From NCBI RefSeq assembly GCF_014237835.1, contig NZ_JACJVI010000015.1, forward strand, positions 1 to 64,000: a stretch of 64,000 nt of DNA. The letters run 5' to 3'. The first letter of the stretch is position 1. The number at the start of each line of letters is the position of its first letter. Below, piece after piece: positions 1-9,813 of this stretch. A model generated the notes under the pieces. That model saw nothing but the letters and a program-made list of their open reading frames with translations, did no database searches and was not told the origin of the DNA. Origin of the DNA: Rhizobium sp. AQ_MP. Its GTDB lineage: Bacteria > Pseudomonadota > Alphaproteobacteria > Rhizobiales > Rhizobiaceae. Made by a program: the position numbers and the translations under genes.

Positions 1-104
1 AGATCGGGGCTGATCGGCAGTGTTAGTGTCGCGTTTCTAAGTGGCTAGTGAGCACGCGTCTCTAACCAGCTTTGACATCGGATGTAGGGGGGTGGGTTCA
101 AGGA

Positions 105-1197
105 TGAAGTGCGACTTGCGAATGATACCAATAGGTTGTCACTCGCAAGGAGAATGCAATGGAGCGCACCTACTCCCACATTGACCTCGATGAACGTCGC
201 AAGATTGCTCGCTGGAAAACGGCTGGCCTAAGTGTCGAGGTGATCGCCGAGAAGCTTGGTCGACATCGCTCGACGATCTTTCGAGAGATCAAGCGCAACA
301 TGTTCGTCGACGATGTCGTCCCTGATCTCAGTGGCTACTACTGCGTGACGGCCCATGACATGGCTTGCGAACGACGCGCCAAGCTCCGGAAGTTGGTGCG
401 ATTCTCCAATGTCAGGCAGTCCGTTATCGACCGGATCAAACATGGTTGGTCACCGCAGCAGATTGCTGGTCGAATGCGTCTGGAACGGCACCCAATCTCG
501 GTCAGTCACGAAACGATCTACAAGTTCGCCTACTCGGCCGACGGACACGCAATCAAGCTTTGGCGTCACCTGCCAGAGCATCGCGCTCGACGGCGCCCGC
601 GAAATGCAAGACGCAAGCATGGTCAGAGGTTTAGCCCTGAGCTGAACATCCTGCGCCGCCCGGATGTTGTCGCTGATCGCAAGCAGTTTGGGCATTGGGA
701 ATGCGATCTGATCCAGTTTCGCAAGAAATTCGGCAAGGCTAATGTAACGTCGCTTGTGGAGCGGGTCAGCCGCTTTGCTATCTTCCTGCGCAATAACGAT
801 CGGCAGTCCCGGCCGGCTATGGAGGGGCTCGTGCAAGCGTTACAGGCGTTGCCACACGTCGCCCGACGCTCGATCACGTTCGACCGTGGCACGGAGTTCA
901 CCGACTGGCCTTATCTGCAAGCCAGCATCGGCACGCAGACATGGTTCTGCGACCCCCAATCGCCCTGGCAGAAAGGCACGGTCGAGAACACCAATAGGCG
1001 AGCGCGAAAGTGGCTTTCGAGAGAGGTAGACCCACTGTCCGTAACAGATGCCGACCTAATGGAGATCTGCAATCAGCTGAATGAGACACCGCGCAAATGC
1101 CTGGGCTACCAAACGCCGGCAGAGGTCTTTCGAAAAAAATTGCTCGCGCAGATGAGGCGTGCCGGGTAGCTTCGCCCTGCCCGCAAGTCGCGGTTCA
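105..1197. mobile_element. IS30-family insertion sequence, apparently intact
   Basis: Imperfect terminal inverted repeats flank one transposase gene. The left end reads TGAAGTGCGACTTGCG (105-120). The right end, read on the other strand, is TGAACCGCGACTTGCG (1182-1197), so 14 of 16 bases match. The span of about 1.09 kb fits the IS30 family. No clear target duplication is visible next to these ends, so the outer edges may be off by a few bases. The element lies directly beside a decayed relative. Confidence 0.75.
159..1169 (+). CDS. IS30-family transposase
   Basis: This 336-residue DDE transposase moves the surrounding IS30-family element. The N-terminus has the family helix-turn-helix (about residues 8-45, with LGRHRSTIFREIKRN). 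The catalytic triad is visible as D183 (WECDLIQF), D242 (TFDRGTEF) and E276 (TVENTN). The second D and the E are 33 residues apart, the classic IS30 spacing. Full length, intact motifs and flanking inverted repeats suggest it is functional. An AAGGAG ribosome site lies just before the ATG. Confidence 0.92.
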   Translation: MERTYSHIDLDERRKIARWKTAGLSVEVIAEKLGRHRSTIFREIKRNMFVDDVVPDLSGYYCVTAHDMACERRAKLRKLVRFSNVRQSVIDRIKHGWSPQQIAGRMRLERHPISVSHETIYKFAYSADGHAIKLWRHLPEHRARRRPRNARRKHGQRFSPELNILRRPDVVADRKQFGHWECDLIQFRKKFGKANVTSLVERVSRFAIFLRNNDRQSRPAMEGLVQALQALPHVARRSITFDRGTEFTDWPYLQASIGTQTWFCDPQSPWQKGTVENTNRRARKWLSREVDPLSVTDADLMEICNQLNETPRKCLGYQTPAEVFRKKLLAQMRRAG

Positions 1198-1283
1198 GCG
1201 TGAATTCACAGGGCTATTTAGTAATGCGACATGCCAGTAATTTCAATGGCTTCACTTTGGAGATTTTGGCGTGTCCGGATGCT

Positions 1284-1845
1284 ACACGCAAATCACCCTC
1301 GCCGATCTATCGCGAGATCAGCCGCATTACGTTCCATGATCGTGAACTGCCAGACTATGATGGCGACTACAGCACGCTTGCCAATGATCTGGCTCGGGAA
1401 CGACGATGCAGACTGAGGAAGCTCAGACCTCATCCCGATTTGCGCGAGGAAATCATTAGTCAATTAAAGGCTCGCTGGTCATCGGAGCAGATTGCCGAAC
1501 GCCTGGTTTCGGACGGTGTATCCCTGGTTCGTGTCTGCAAGGAAACGATCTATCGCTTCATTTACAACAAGGAGGACTACGGCCTAGGTCTCTATCAGGG
1601 CTTTGGAAGATGGGATGGGCGCATCCAGCTGGTTCTGCGATCCCAGTGCACCCTGGCAAAAAGGCACGGTCGAGAACACCAACAAGCGTCTTCGTCGCTA
1701 TCTACCCGGCAATACCGATCTGATGTCGGTGTCACAACGCGACCTGACCACGCTTGCAAGGCATCTCAACAATCAGCCGCGCAAATGCCTTGTATACAAG
1801 ACGCCGGCCGAGATGTTCATGGCCAATTTGCACGGAAGCGCGTGA
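1284..1845 (+). pseudogene. Decayed IS30-family transposase
   Basis: Two frames here hold pieces of a second IS30 transposase, different from the intact one upstream. The first piece (to about 1600) has the N-terminal region ending in VCKETIYRFIYNKEDYGL. A different frame (about 1609-1845) has the C-terminal part SAPWQKGTVENTNKRLRRYL through TPAEMFMANL. The middle, which should carry the first two catalytic aspartates, is missing. This is a deletion plus frameshift remnant; only the final Glu region is intact. Confidence 0.85.
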
Positions 1846-1959
1846 TCCCCTACCCTTCGGGCACGCATGATGTATGTGGGTTAGCTCCTCCAAACCGTGC
1901 CTGGTTGCGGCTTATCATGCGGCGGCAATCTCGCAAATTCGATGGCTGCGCCCTTGCAG

Positions 1960-2148
1960 TCAGGCGTGATCGTCATCACCGTTGGCTGCCTCTTGACCGA
2001 CATTCCGCTGGTCCCTTTCCTGCAGAACCCGAAGACCAATTGCTATGTCAGTATTGAGTCTGCCCCAGATCGACGGCTTTTGTGAATCGGGTTTTGGCTT
2101 TCTGGTCGGTTTGCGCTCAACGATGAACGGTTTGCTTTGCTGGCGCAT
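1960..2148 (-). CDS. Small conserved-looking plasmid protein (hypothetical, probably truncated)
   Basis: A 62-residue basic protein beginning MRQQSKPFIVERKPTRKPK, with a strong GGAGGACAG ribosome site directly before the ATG. The start (basic, SKPFIVE, then KPSIWG) resembles small proteins of unknown function I recall from rhizobial replicons; that resemblance is from memory. The C-terminal part after LNTDIA looks unrelated and runs toward the IS30 remnant, so the 3' end was probably replaced during insertion or deletion. No function can be assigned. Confidence 0.4.
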   Translation of the reverse strand: MRQQSKPFIVERKPTRKPKPDSQKPSIWGRLNTDIAIGLRVLQERDQRNVGQEAANGDDDHA

Positions 2149-2597
2149 CTGTCCTCCATGCTGCGATTCGCAACAACAACGATACCGCACAGCACGAGCG
2201 GGGCAAGCAGGCCCCGCTTGCCTGATCTCGTGACCCCCAGCTGATGACACAGTTCTGGCGTTTCAGATGGGCTGGTTTGTCGAGGCTTTCATTTGCAAGG
2301 CCAGCGCGTTGTTCATCCTTGTCATAGTCGTTACGCAGTCTCAGGCGCCCATTCGCGGGCTCGATGAGGCATGTCTGACCGGAGAGCGGCTGCGCCTTGA
2401 TCGTCTCCCCGCAACGGCCGGGTCCAGATTTCTTACCCCGTCAGGCTTCGCCCGCCTCCTCACCCACCAACAAATCTGCACCTTGCCGCCCTCCACTTCA
2501 TTGCGGCCCTATAGGGTGCGGTCCGATCATCACCAGTCTTCGTGACAGCCATCGAGGCCGCGATGGGCGCGGCCCGAACACGAAAAGGAATAGGACA
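2149..2597. other. Non-coding stretch upstream of the DUF736 gene
   Basis: No convincing gene was found on either strand. The sequence ACAAATCTGCACC (about 2470-2482) matches the right half of the TraR-box consensus but has no left half. The ribosome site for the DUF736 gene (AAAAGGAATAGG) lies at the end. Confidence 0.5.
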
Positions 2598-2906
2598 ATG
2601 GCAATCATCGGCAACTTCACTGCAAACGAAACCGGCTTCACTGGCTCCATCCGCACTCTTGCCCTCAACGTCAAGGCACGCATTGCCCGCGTCGAGAACC
2701 CCTCCGACAAGGGCCCGCAGTTCCGCGTCTACGCCGGCAGCGTGGAATTCGGTGCAGCCTGGCAGAAGACGTCCGAACAAGGCCGCGACTACCTCTCGGT
2801 CAAGCTCGACGATCCGAGCTTTCCGGCCCCGATCTACGCAACGCTTGCTGAGGTCGAGGGCGAAGATGGTCTTCGGTTGATCTGGTCCAGGCAGAACCGG
2901 GATTGA
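2598..2906 (+). CDS. DUF736 family plasmid protein
   Basis: A 102-residue protein starting [20 protein letters not shown] and ending in an LIWSRQNRD tail. This is the recognisable DUF736 family, common on alphaproteobacterial plasmids and integrative elements near transfer or replication genes. Its biochemical role is not established. The ATG at 2598 is preceded by AAAAGGAATAGG and is the family start. A strong hairpin follows the stop codon, so this is probably a single-gene transcript. Confidence 0.85.
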   Translation: MAIIGNFTANETGFTGSIRTLALNVKARIARVENPSDKGPQFRVYAGSVEFGAAWQKTSEQGRDYLSVKLDDPSFPAPIYATLAEVEGEDGLRLIWSRQNRD

Positions 2907-2914
2907 TCCACGGC

Positions 2915-2944
2915 ATGAGGCTCCGCCCATCGGCGGGGCCTCAT
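2915..2944 (+). terminator. Hairpin terminator after the DUF736 gene
   Basis: ATGAGGC-TCCGCC, a CATC loop region, then GGCGG-GGCCTCAT form a long GC-rich stem starting 9 bp after the stop codon. The T-run after it is weak, so termination may be inefficient. Confidence 0.65.
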
Positions 2945-3303
2945 TGCAAATCATGCGACCGGAGTGGAGTGCGACGCCCGTAAACTCTTCTTGGCTCGGC
3001 CATACACCACCGAACTCGGGAGGGGCTGCGCCGAATGACCCGCCCCGTTCGAGAGGATTGGTTCAGGCGCTGGCAGTGCGGCGGCGACCAAGAAGTTGGA
3101 AGAGGTGGCTCAGCGTTCCGGATTCGAGCTCGGCGACCGGGCATCTTCCCGATCAGCTGGCCGATTGGCCAGAAGTTCAGAAGAGAGACGGTCACTCTTA
3201 GCGCGCGGGAAGATCTGCACTGAGAATGAGCTGGTCGCCAATGTCGCGGTCGACTGGCAAACACCACACTCACCCCGATGCAGACAGCTCTTCGCTGATC
3301 GAT
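2945..3303. other. Gene-poor stretch with a TraR-box-like half site
   Basis: No supported gene. GGAAGATCTGCAC (about 3209-3221) matches the core and right half of the Agrobacterium TraR box, 12 of 18 positions overall by hand. It is not next to an obvious quorum-controlled start codon, so its role is uncertain. Confidence 0.35.
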
Positions 3304-3582
3304 TTAGACGAGTTCTCGTCGAGCGATGTCATTGTCACGTGCAACGGTGGAATAGCCGCGGCCCTTCTTGCGACGCAGGAGATCGAGAAAGAGGTTCACC
3401 GCCTCTCGTTCTGTTGCGAAGTGATGGCTTATTGTTTGGCCGTTCGTTCCGATACGTCCCCAACGTCGCGTCAGGCACGCTTCGCCAAACAGATTTGGCT
3501 CGATGGACATGGCATAGAAGCGAGCCATGTTTTTCGTGCGGTCGATCCTCTCGACATAGAGGTGATAGGCTTGGATGATCAT
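3304..3582 (-). CDS. WGR domain protein
   Basis: About 92 residues from the chosen ATG (MIIQAYHLYVERIDRTKN). It contains a WGR domain: NMARFYAMSIEPNLFGEACL followed by RRWGRIGTNGQ. WGR domains, named for this Trp-Gly-Arg motif, occur in PARP-type proteins and MolR, where they contact nucleic acid. Stand-alone copies are frequent on rhizobial plasmids, without known function. An upstream in-frame ATG at 3654 would add 24 residues; I prefer 3582 because family members usually start just before the YHLYVER segment. The gene reads convergently with the DUF736 gene and shares its strand with traG. Confidence 0.8.
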   Translation of the reverse strand: MIIQAYHLYVERIDRTKNMARFYAMSIEPNLFGEACLTRRWGRIGTNGQTISHHFATEREAVNLFLDLLRRKKGRGYSTVARDNDIARRELV

Positions 3583-3851
3583 GCTGCCATGATCGCGATT
3601 GGCGCATTTCCCGTCCAACGAGAGTTTTGAATCGATCGACCGCCACTGATTCATTTTTGTGATGTCAGATGGGCTTCGGGCAGTTCTACCTCGGCATCAA
3701 AAACGCGGGGCTGAATAGGCAAGAGGCGGCTCATCCGGACTGTCGTCGATCCCGGTCACGATCCTATTGCACTGAGAAGAACAGCCGTGGGGGCGATGTG
3801 ATGCAGCTGGATGGAGAAAAACGTCGGTCGCTGCGTCGGAAGGCCATAGGG

Positions 3852-5756
3852 CTACATCCCTGCCCTGCCTACATAAGCACTCATGTCGGGCCGCCGAAAC
3901 CAGATGGCGCGGCCGCATCTCAGCGGAGGATTGCCGGCTGTGAAGACAATCTGCTCGTCCGCGCGCATCAGCAGCACTTCCTGGGGCTGTATCAACGGTC
4001 TGGGCGCCAGCTGCCTCGATCGTGTCCGCGATGATCCCCGCAGGTGGATGCTGCGACTGACCTGATCGACCTCGACAGTGGTCATGCCGCAGCGGCGAGA
4101 TATGTATTCGGCGGTAGCGGGATCGTTGATGGCGGCAAAGCTGACCCAGCTGGCGCTCTCGAACCATTTGCTGGACGCGTCGCGTCCCCCATAGGTTTCG
4201 CGCAGCTGGCCGATCGACTGATAGATCATCGTCAGCGTAATGCCGTATTTTCGTCCGGCGTCTCGCGCGGTCTCAAGGATGCGCATATAGCCAAGCCTTG
4301 CAATCTCATCGAGCAGGAAGAGGGCCCTTCCCTCTATTGCGCCATCGCGATTGTAGATTGCGTTCAAAAACGAGCCGATCACCACACGCGCCAAACCAGC
4401 ATGGGTCTCCAGCGTCTTCAGGTCTATGTTGATGAAAACATCCGTGTTGCCCGATGCGACGTCGCCGGTGCGAAACGTCGAGCCGGAGACCAGTGCTGCA
4501 TAGTTTGTATAGGAGAGCCAATGGGTTTCCTTGATGGCATTGGCATAGACGCCGGAAAAGGTTTCCGGCGTCATGTTGACGAAGGCGGCGACGTTCTCTC
4601 TCACGAAGTCAGACCCGGAATTGTCGAAAATCTCCTGCAGGCGCTTGCGCAATTGCGGTTCGGGTTCAGCCAGATTGCTGCGTACCTGGCGGAGCGTCTG
4701 CTGTTCTTGCGGCGTGTGGCCCGACAGGCAGACATCGGCAATCATGGCGGTGAGAAGCTGCAGGCCGGACGAGCGGAAAAAGTCATCGCGGACGCCGCTT
4801 TCGCGACCGCTATCGCTCATGATCCAGGACGCGACCGATGCAATGTCTTCCTCCTTTGTACCACCGTATTGGCCAACCCAGTCGAGTGCATTGAATCCAG
4901 TTGCGGGACTGCGCGGATCCAGAATTCTGACCCGTCGGCCCGCCTGCTCACGATGTTTCGATACAAGGGGCGCGACTTCACGGGATGGGTCGAGCACGAT
5001 GAGCGGACCGCCCCACGTAAGGGCTGTCGGGATGGTTACGGATGACGTCTTGAACCCGCCTGATCCGGCAAAGATGATGCCGTGGGAAGAGCCAAACGAT
5101 CCGTCGAAGCACAGGAGCGGAGACATGCCGCCGGCGCCCCATGTCTCCTTGTCGTCGGCACGAAACGAGATGGCGGCCACGCTGTCACGATCAACGCGAT
5201 ACCGCTCACCAATCACGATGCCGCCGGTGTCGGGCAAGAGCTTGCCCGCTTTGGAAAGCTTCATCCAGTCAGCCTCGCCGTGAAGGGCACGCTTTCCGGA
5301 GACGCGCCTGGGCGAAGCATGCTTGAAGGCGGCGTTGCCGCGCAGCGCCACCCGCATGGCAAAGCACCCGGATATGAGTGCTGCAGTCGCGCCGACCATG
5401 GTCGCCGGATCAAGATACAATAACGCGGATTGTCCCGCTGGCAGCTGTGAAGAGAGCATTGAAAGACGTCCGCCTTCTCTCAGGCTTGCCATCAAGAGCA
5501 TCACGGCGTTTCCGATTGTCGCACCAGTTCCCCAGGCGCGAATGTTCGAGGCACCTGCCGCTGCAAACAGCAATGCAAGGCCGAGCGACGCCGCGGTAAG
5601 GTAAGGGGCCGCGATCCCAATGCGCTCCAGGATGCGCTGAGCCTTTTCCGTTGTCCCGAGCCCGGCAATCCAGGTCTCGATACCGGTCATCGAAAAGAAC
5701 ACAGCACACATGAGCGCCGCGGGCATAATGACAAGAGCAATCCTATTGGCCTTCAT
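3852..5756 (-). CDS. traG: Conjugal transfer coupling protein TraG
   Basis: A 634-residue VirD4/TraG-type coupling ATPase that links the relaxosome at oriT to the type IV secretion channel in the inner membrane. The N-terminus has several hydrophobic segments (first about 115 residues), then a Walker A motif GSGGFKTSS (about 231-239), and a Walker [13 protein letters not shown] in the C-terminal half. The length is close to Ti-plasmid TraG. It overlaps traD by 14 bp and is the last gene of a traC-traD-traG unit reading away from oriT, the same order as in pTi. Confidence 0.95.
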   Translation of the reverse strand: MKANRIALVIMPAALMCAVFFSMTGIETWIAGLGTTEKAQRILERIGIAAPYLTAASLGLALLFAAAGASNIRAWGTGATIGNAVMLLMASLREGGRLSMLSSQLPAGQSALLYLDPATMVGATAALISGCFAMRVALRGNAAFKHASPRRVSGKRALHGEADWMKLSKAGKLLPDTGGIVIGERYRVDRDSVAAISFRADDKETWGAGGMSPLLCFDGSFGSSHGIIFAGSGGFKTSSVTIPTALTWGGPLIVLDPSREVAPLVSKHREQAGRRVRILDPRSPATGFNALDWVGQYGGTKEEDIASVASWIMSDSGRESGVRDDFFRSSGLQLLTAMIADVCLSGHTPQEQQTLRQVRSNLAEPEPQLRKRLQEIFDNSGSDFVRENVAAFVNMTPETFSGVYANAIKETHWLSYTNYAALVSGSTFRTGDVASGNTDVFINIDLKTLETHAGLARVVIGSFLNAIYNRDGAIEGRALFLLDEIARLGYMRILETARDAGRKYGITLTMIYQSIGQLRETYGGRDASSKWFESASWVSFAAINDPATAEYISRRCGMTTVEVDQVSRSIHLRGSSRTRSRQLAPRPLIQPQEVLLMRADEQIVFTAGNPPLRCGRAIWFRRPDMSAYVGRAGM

Positions 5757-5958
5757 GTCCGAATGCCTTTACGCCAATCGCGGTCAATCTTGCGCGCTCG
5801 CGCTCGTCGGACTTCAATCGCTCGGTAAGGTCGATGAGCGCGCCGAGTAGAAGCGCACGTTTTTCGAACCGCAGGCCGGCTTTGACGATCAGGCCGCCGA
5901 GCTCGATCTTGTCGCGCGTATCTTTCTTCCGGGCCTCAGACGTTTCTCCTCTTTTCAT
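5743..5958 (-). CDS. traD: Conjugal transfer protein TraD
   Basis: A 71-residue protein ([20 protein letters not shown]...) with the conserved [16 protein letters not shown] segment of rhizobial TraD. The length equals that of Ti-plasmid TraD. In this family TraD and TraC are accessory proteins of the DNA-processing complex at oriT. The ATG at 5958 was chosen because upstream extension adds sequence that overlaps traC and is not conserved. The end overlaps traG, indicating translational coupling. Confidence 0.88.
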   Translation of the reverse strand: MKRGETSEARKKDTRDKIELGGLIVKAGLRFEKRALLLGALIDLTERLKSDERERARLTAIGVKAFGHEGQ

Positions 5959-5962
5959 TCGC

Positions 5963-6259
5963 TCAAGCCTCGTCAAGGCGGCCTGAAGCCGGGCCAGTCG
6001 CGATCGCCTCGGGCTGCCCGCTGCCCGCTCCGCTCTCGTCGGTGCCTTTCCGTCCGGTGGCGCTCGGCTTGCCCGCGTGAAACCGTTTCGCCAGATCTTC
6101 AAATGCCGCCTGAAGCGCGGTTTCGTCGGTCTCAATGTCGCCGAGGCCTGCCCGAACTGCAATGCGGCCGATGCGTTCGGCTTCGCGGGTCTCTGCTGTC
6201 TTCAGCTGTTCCTGGAGCTTCGCGATCTCCTGGCGGATTTTCGAGGATGGCTTCTTCAT
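5963..6259 (-). CDS. traC: Conjugal transfer protein TraC
   Basis: A 98-residue acidic/basic protein beginning [19 protein letters not shown], with a predicted coiled-coil N-terminus (heptad-like [20 protein letters not shown]). Length and start match TraC of Ti plasmids, an accessory oriT-processing protein. It is the first gene of traCDG, divergent from traA across the oriT region, and ends 4 bp before traD. Confidence 0.88.
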   Translation of the reverse strand: MKKPSSKIRQEIAKLQEQLKTAETREAERIGRIAVRAGLGDIETDETALQAAFEDLAKRFHAGKPSATGRKGTDESGAGSGQPEAIATGPASGRLDEA

Positions 6260-6399
6260 CTCGTCGTTTCCCTTTCTCGGACACTGATGTTGCGAGACAG
6301 AGATTCTCAGAGCGTCGTGCCGAACGCACTACTGTGAATCCTCCAATCGCCAGAGGTGGGGTTTTTGTGAATGATCCCGGCCGTTCGAAGGACGGCTTC

Positions 6400-6431
6400 A
6401 AGGGCGCAATTATACGTCGCTGTCGCGACGC
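6400..6431. other. oriT: Origin of transfer (oriT), Q-type nick region
   Basis: Between divergent traC and traA lies AAGGGCGCAATTATA (6400-6414) followed by a perfect inverted repeat CGTCGC-TGTC-GCGACG (6415-6430). On the bottom strand this reads TAATTGCGCCCTT, close to the RSF1010/Ti nick consensus TAAGTGCGCCCT; cleavage would fall after TAATTGCG by analogy. Position, hairpin and flanking genes all match oriT of pTi-type plasmids. Confidence 0.9.
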
Positions 6432-6504
6432 ACTGCTCTTGGCTTGCGGCGCGGCCGCCCGTCTCTCGCGAACAGTTTTTCCGGTCGCTGGAGCGCATTA
6501 AGCA

Positions 6505-9500
6505 ATGGTCGTCCCGCATCTCTCCGTCACCATCGTTGCCCGGGGCTCCGGCCGCAGTGCCGTTCTGTCAGCCGCGTATCGACACTGCGCCAAGATGGAC
6601 TATGAGCGCGAAGCCCGGACGATCGATTACACCCGCAAGCAGGGTTTGTTGCATGAGGAATTCAATTTGCCGGTCGAAGCGCCGGAATGGCTTCGTCGCA
6701 TGGTCGCCGATCGATCAGTCGCACAGGTGTCGGAAGCCTTCTGGAACCGCGTGGAAGACTTCGAGAAGCGATCGGATGCGCAGCTCGCCAAGGATGTAAC
6801 AATCGCTCTTCCGATCGAGCTATCGGCGGCGCAGAACATTGAGCTCGTCCGTGATTTTGTAGCCAAGCACATCACTGCCCGGGGCATGGTGGCTGACTGG
6901 GTCTTTCATGATGTGCGTGAAAATCCCCACATCCATTTGATGACCACGCTGAGGCCTTTGACCGAGGCGGGATTCGGGTCGAAGAAGGTGCCGGTCACGG
7001 GACCTGACGGCAAGGTTCAGCGCAACGATCGCGGCAAGATCATCTATGCGCTTTGGGCCGGGGGTATCGAAGATTTCAACGCATTCCGAGACGGCTGGTT
7101 CGCATGCCAGAACCGGCATCTGGCACTTGCCGGGCTCGACATCAGGGTCGATGGTCGCGCCTTCGAAAAGCAGGGGATCGAGCTTGCGCCGACGATTCAT
7201 CTCGGCGTTGGCGCGAAGGCAATCGAGCGCAAAGCGGGAATAGATGGAGAGGCAGCCGCATTGGAACGCCTGCAGTGGCAGGAAGAGCGTCGTATTGAAA
7301 ACGCGCGGCGGATCGAGCGCAATCCGGCCCTCGTGCTTGATCTGGTCACCCGAGAAAAGAGTGTCTTTGCCGAAGGCGATATTGCCAGGATCCTCAATCG
7401 CTATATCGACGATGCCAACCTCTTCCAGAACCTGATGGTGCGCATCCTCGAACACCCGGAAACCTTGCGGCTGGACCGGGAGCGGATCGACTTTGCAACG
7501 GGTGTACGATCGCCGACGAAATACACGACACGGGCGTTGATCCGTCTGGAAGCGGAGATGGCCAACAAGGCGATCTGGCTTTCTCAGCAGTCATCGCATG
7601 GCATGCGCAGGCCCTTGCTCGAGGCGACATTTGCGCGACACGAACAGCTCTCGGATGAGCAGAAAGCTGCCATCGAAGATGTTGCTGGAGCCAAGCGCAT
7701 TGCTGCCGTGATCGGTCGTGCAGGGGCTGGTAAGACAACGATGATGAAGGCCGCGCGTGAGGTGTGGGAAGCCGCCGGGTATCGGGTTGTCGGTGCGGCC
7801 CTCGCCGGCAAGGCGGCGGAGGGTTTGGAGACGGAAGCGGGCATTTCCTCCCGCACTCTGTCCTCTTGGGAGCTTCAATGGAGCAAAGGCCGCGGTCAGC
7901 TCGACGGCAAGACAATCCTTGTCTTGGACGAGGCTGGTATGGTGTCGTCGCGCCAGATGGCACGGTTTGTGGACGTCGTCGTGAGGTCAGGTGCCAAGCT
8001 CGTGCTCGTCGGCGATCCTGAACAGCTTCAGCCCATCGAGGCGGGCGCCGCCTTTCGTTCTATTGCCGATCGAATTGGGTATACAGAACTCGAAACCATC
8101 TATCGCCAGCGTCAGCCATGGATGCGCGAGGCTTCACTCGATCTCGCGCGCGGCAATGTTGGCAAGGCCATCGAAGCCTATGAGGCTCGCGGGAAGATGA
8201 TCGGGGCTGAGTTGAAGGCTGATGCGATCACCAATCTCATTTCCGACTGGGACCGTGACTACGATCAAGCCAAGTCGACCTTGATCCTGGCGCATCTTCG
8301 TCGCGATGTCCGGATGCTGAACGAACTGGCGCGTGCCAGGCTGATTGCGCGCGGCGTCATCGAGGCTGGTTTTCAATTTAAGACGGCCGATGGTGTCAGA
8401 CGCTTTGCAGCCGGTGAGCAGATCGTCCTTCTCAAAAATGAGGGGTCGCTTGGCGTCAAGAATGGCATGCTGGCAAAAGTCGTGGAAGCGGGGCCCGGCC
8501 GGCTTGTGGCGGAGATCGGCGAAGGTGAGCACCGCGCCCAAGTCTTGGTCGAACAGCGCTTCTATAACAATGTCGACCACGGCTATGCGACGACCATTCA
8601 CAAGGCCCAGGGCGCGACAGTCGACCGGGTCAAGGTGCTGGCATCTCTCTCGCTTGATCGCCACCTGACCTATGTCGCCATGACACGTCACCGCGAGGAT
8701 CTTGAGGTCTATTATGGCCGTCGATCCTTCGTAAAGGCGGGCGGATTGGTCGAAACCCTTTCGCGCAAGAATTCGAAGGAAACGACGCTCGATTATGCCG
8801 GCGGCAGCATCTATCGTCAGGCGCTGCTTTTCGCTGAAATTCGTGGGCATCAAATCGCCAAGGTCGCCAGGACCATCGCGCGTGATCGTCTTGCATGGAC
8901 AGTACGTCAGAAAGACAGGCTCGTCGCGCTCACCGGCCGGCTTGCGGTCATCGCAACGCGGCTTGGTTACTCGCCTCCGATCAGCAAGACGGCTCACCCT
9001 GCAGCTAAGAAGGTGAGGCCGATGGTGGCCGGGATCTCCATTTTTCCAAAGTCGATCGATGAGGCTGTCGAGGAAAAGCTTGGCGCTGATCCGGCTCTCA
9101 AGAGGCAATGGGAAGAGGTCTCGATCCGCTTCACCTATGTCTATGCGCAACCCGAAGCGGCATTCAATGCGGTGAATGTCGATGCGATGCTAAACGACCG
9201 GGCAATGGCGGCAAAGACGATTTCAAGGCTCGCTGCTGAACCTGAGGCGTTTGGTGCGCTCAAGGGCAAGACCGGTGTCTTCGCCAGCCGGGCCAATAAA
9301 TCGGACCGGGCTCGAGCGCTCCAGAATGTGACGCCGCTGGCCGAAGGCCTGAAGCACTATCTGCGTCAGCGTGGCGCCGCCGAAAGGAGACAGCAGGCCG
9401 AGGAACTGGCAGTTCGCAGACAGGTCGCAACGGAAATACCTGCCCTATCGGCCCAAGCGGCAAGTGTGCTGGAGCGCATCCGTAACGCCATCGACCAAAA

Positions 9501-9813
9501 CGATCTGCCGGCGGCTCTCAAGCATGCGTCGGGCGATGGAAACGTAAAAGCCGAACTCGAGGCATTTGTAGAGGCAGTCTCCAAGCGCTTCGGGGAGCGA
9601 ACATTCCTGTCGATTTCCGCAAAAGACGCCAGCGGTGCGGTGTATCGGCGCATAACGTCGGACATGAACGCAGTGCAAAGGAGCGAGGTCGCGCAAGCCT
9701 GGGACAGCATGCGGACGGCTCAGCAGCTGTGGACCCATCAGAGAACGGTGACGGCGCTGAACAAGGCCGAGGCCATGCGTCGGACGAAATCGCAAGGGCT
9801 CGGGCTCAAATGA
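6505..9813 (+). CDS. traA: Relaxase/helicase TraA (MOBQ)
   Basis: A 1102-residue bifunctional transfer initiator. The N-terminal domain (about 1-230) is a MobA/MobL relaxase that would nick oriT: SAAYRHCAKMDYEREARTID near the start and the metal-binding histidines H135, H142 and H144 in FHDVRENPHIHLM. A RecD-like helicase domain follows, with Walker A GRAGAGKTT (about 404-412) and Walker B ILVLDEAGMVSS, and the C-terminal helicase motif YATTIHKAQGATVDRV. The size is essentially that of Ti-plasmid TraA (about 1100 residues). Its stop overlaps the traF start (ATGA). Confidence 0.96.
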   Translation: MVVPHLSVTIVARGSGRSAVLSAAYRHCAKMDYEREARTIDYTRKQGLLHEEFNLPVEAPEWLRRMVADRSVAQVSEAFWNRVEDFEKRSDAQLAKDVTIALPIELSAAQNIELVRDFVAKHITARGMVADWVFHDVRENPHIHLMTTLRPLTEAGFGSKKVPVTGPDGKVQRNDRGKIIYALWAGGIEDFNAFRDGWFACQNRHLALAGLDIRVDGRAFEKQGIELAPTIHLGVGAKAIERKAGIDGEAAALERLQWQEERRIENARRIERNPALVLDLVTREKSVFAEGDIARILNRYIDDANLFQNLMVRILEHPETLRLDRERIDFATGVRSPTKYTTRALIRLEAEMANKAIWLSQQSSHGMRRPLLEATFARHEQLSDEQKAAIEDVAGAKRIAAVIGRAGAGKTTMMKAAREVWEAAGYRVVGAALAGKAAEGLETEAGISSRTLSSWELQWSKGRGQLDGKTILVLDEAGMVSSRQMARFVDVVVRSGAKLVLVGDPEQLQPIEAGAAFRSIADRIGYTELETIYRQRQPWMREASLDLARGNVGKAIEAYEARGKMIGAELKADAITNLISDWDRDYDQAKSTLILAHLRRDVRMLNELARARLIARGVIEAGFQFKTADGVRRFAAGEQIVLLKNEGSLGVKNGMLAKVVEAGPGRLVAEIGEGEHRAQVLVEQRFYNNVDHGYATTIHKAQGATVDRVKVLASLSLDRHLTYVAMTRHREDLEVYYGRRSFVKAGGLVETLSRKNSKETTLDYAGGSIYRQALLFAEIRGHQIAKVARTIARDRLAWTVRQKDRLVALTGRLAVIATRLGYSPPISKTAHPAAKKVRPMVAGISIFPKSIDEAVEEKLGADPALKRQWEEVSIRFTYVYAQPEAAFNAVNVDAMLNDRAMAAKTISRLAAEPEAFGALKGKTGVFASRANKSDRARALQNVTPLAEGLKHYLRQRGAAERRQQAEELAVRRQVATEIPALSAQAASVLERIRNAIDQNDLPAALKHASGDGNVKAELEAFVEAVSKRFGERTFLSISAKDASGAVYRRITSDMNAVQRSEVAQAWDSMRTAQQLWTHQRTVTALNKAEAMRRTKSQGLGLK

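Noticed and set aside
2470-2482. TraR box upstream of the DUF736 gene
   Set aside because: Only the right half matches; the left half has almost no agreement, so it was kept only as a note.
4044-5045. 333-codon open frame on the plus strand opposite traG
   Set aside because: It lies wholly antisense to traG, whose motifs are clear, and has no ribosome site or family features.
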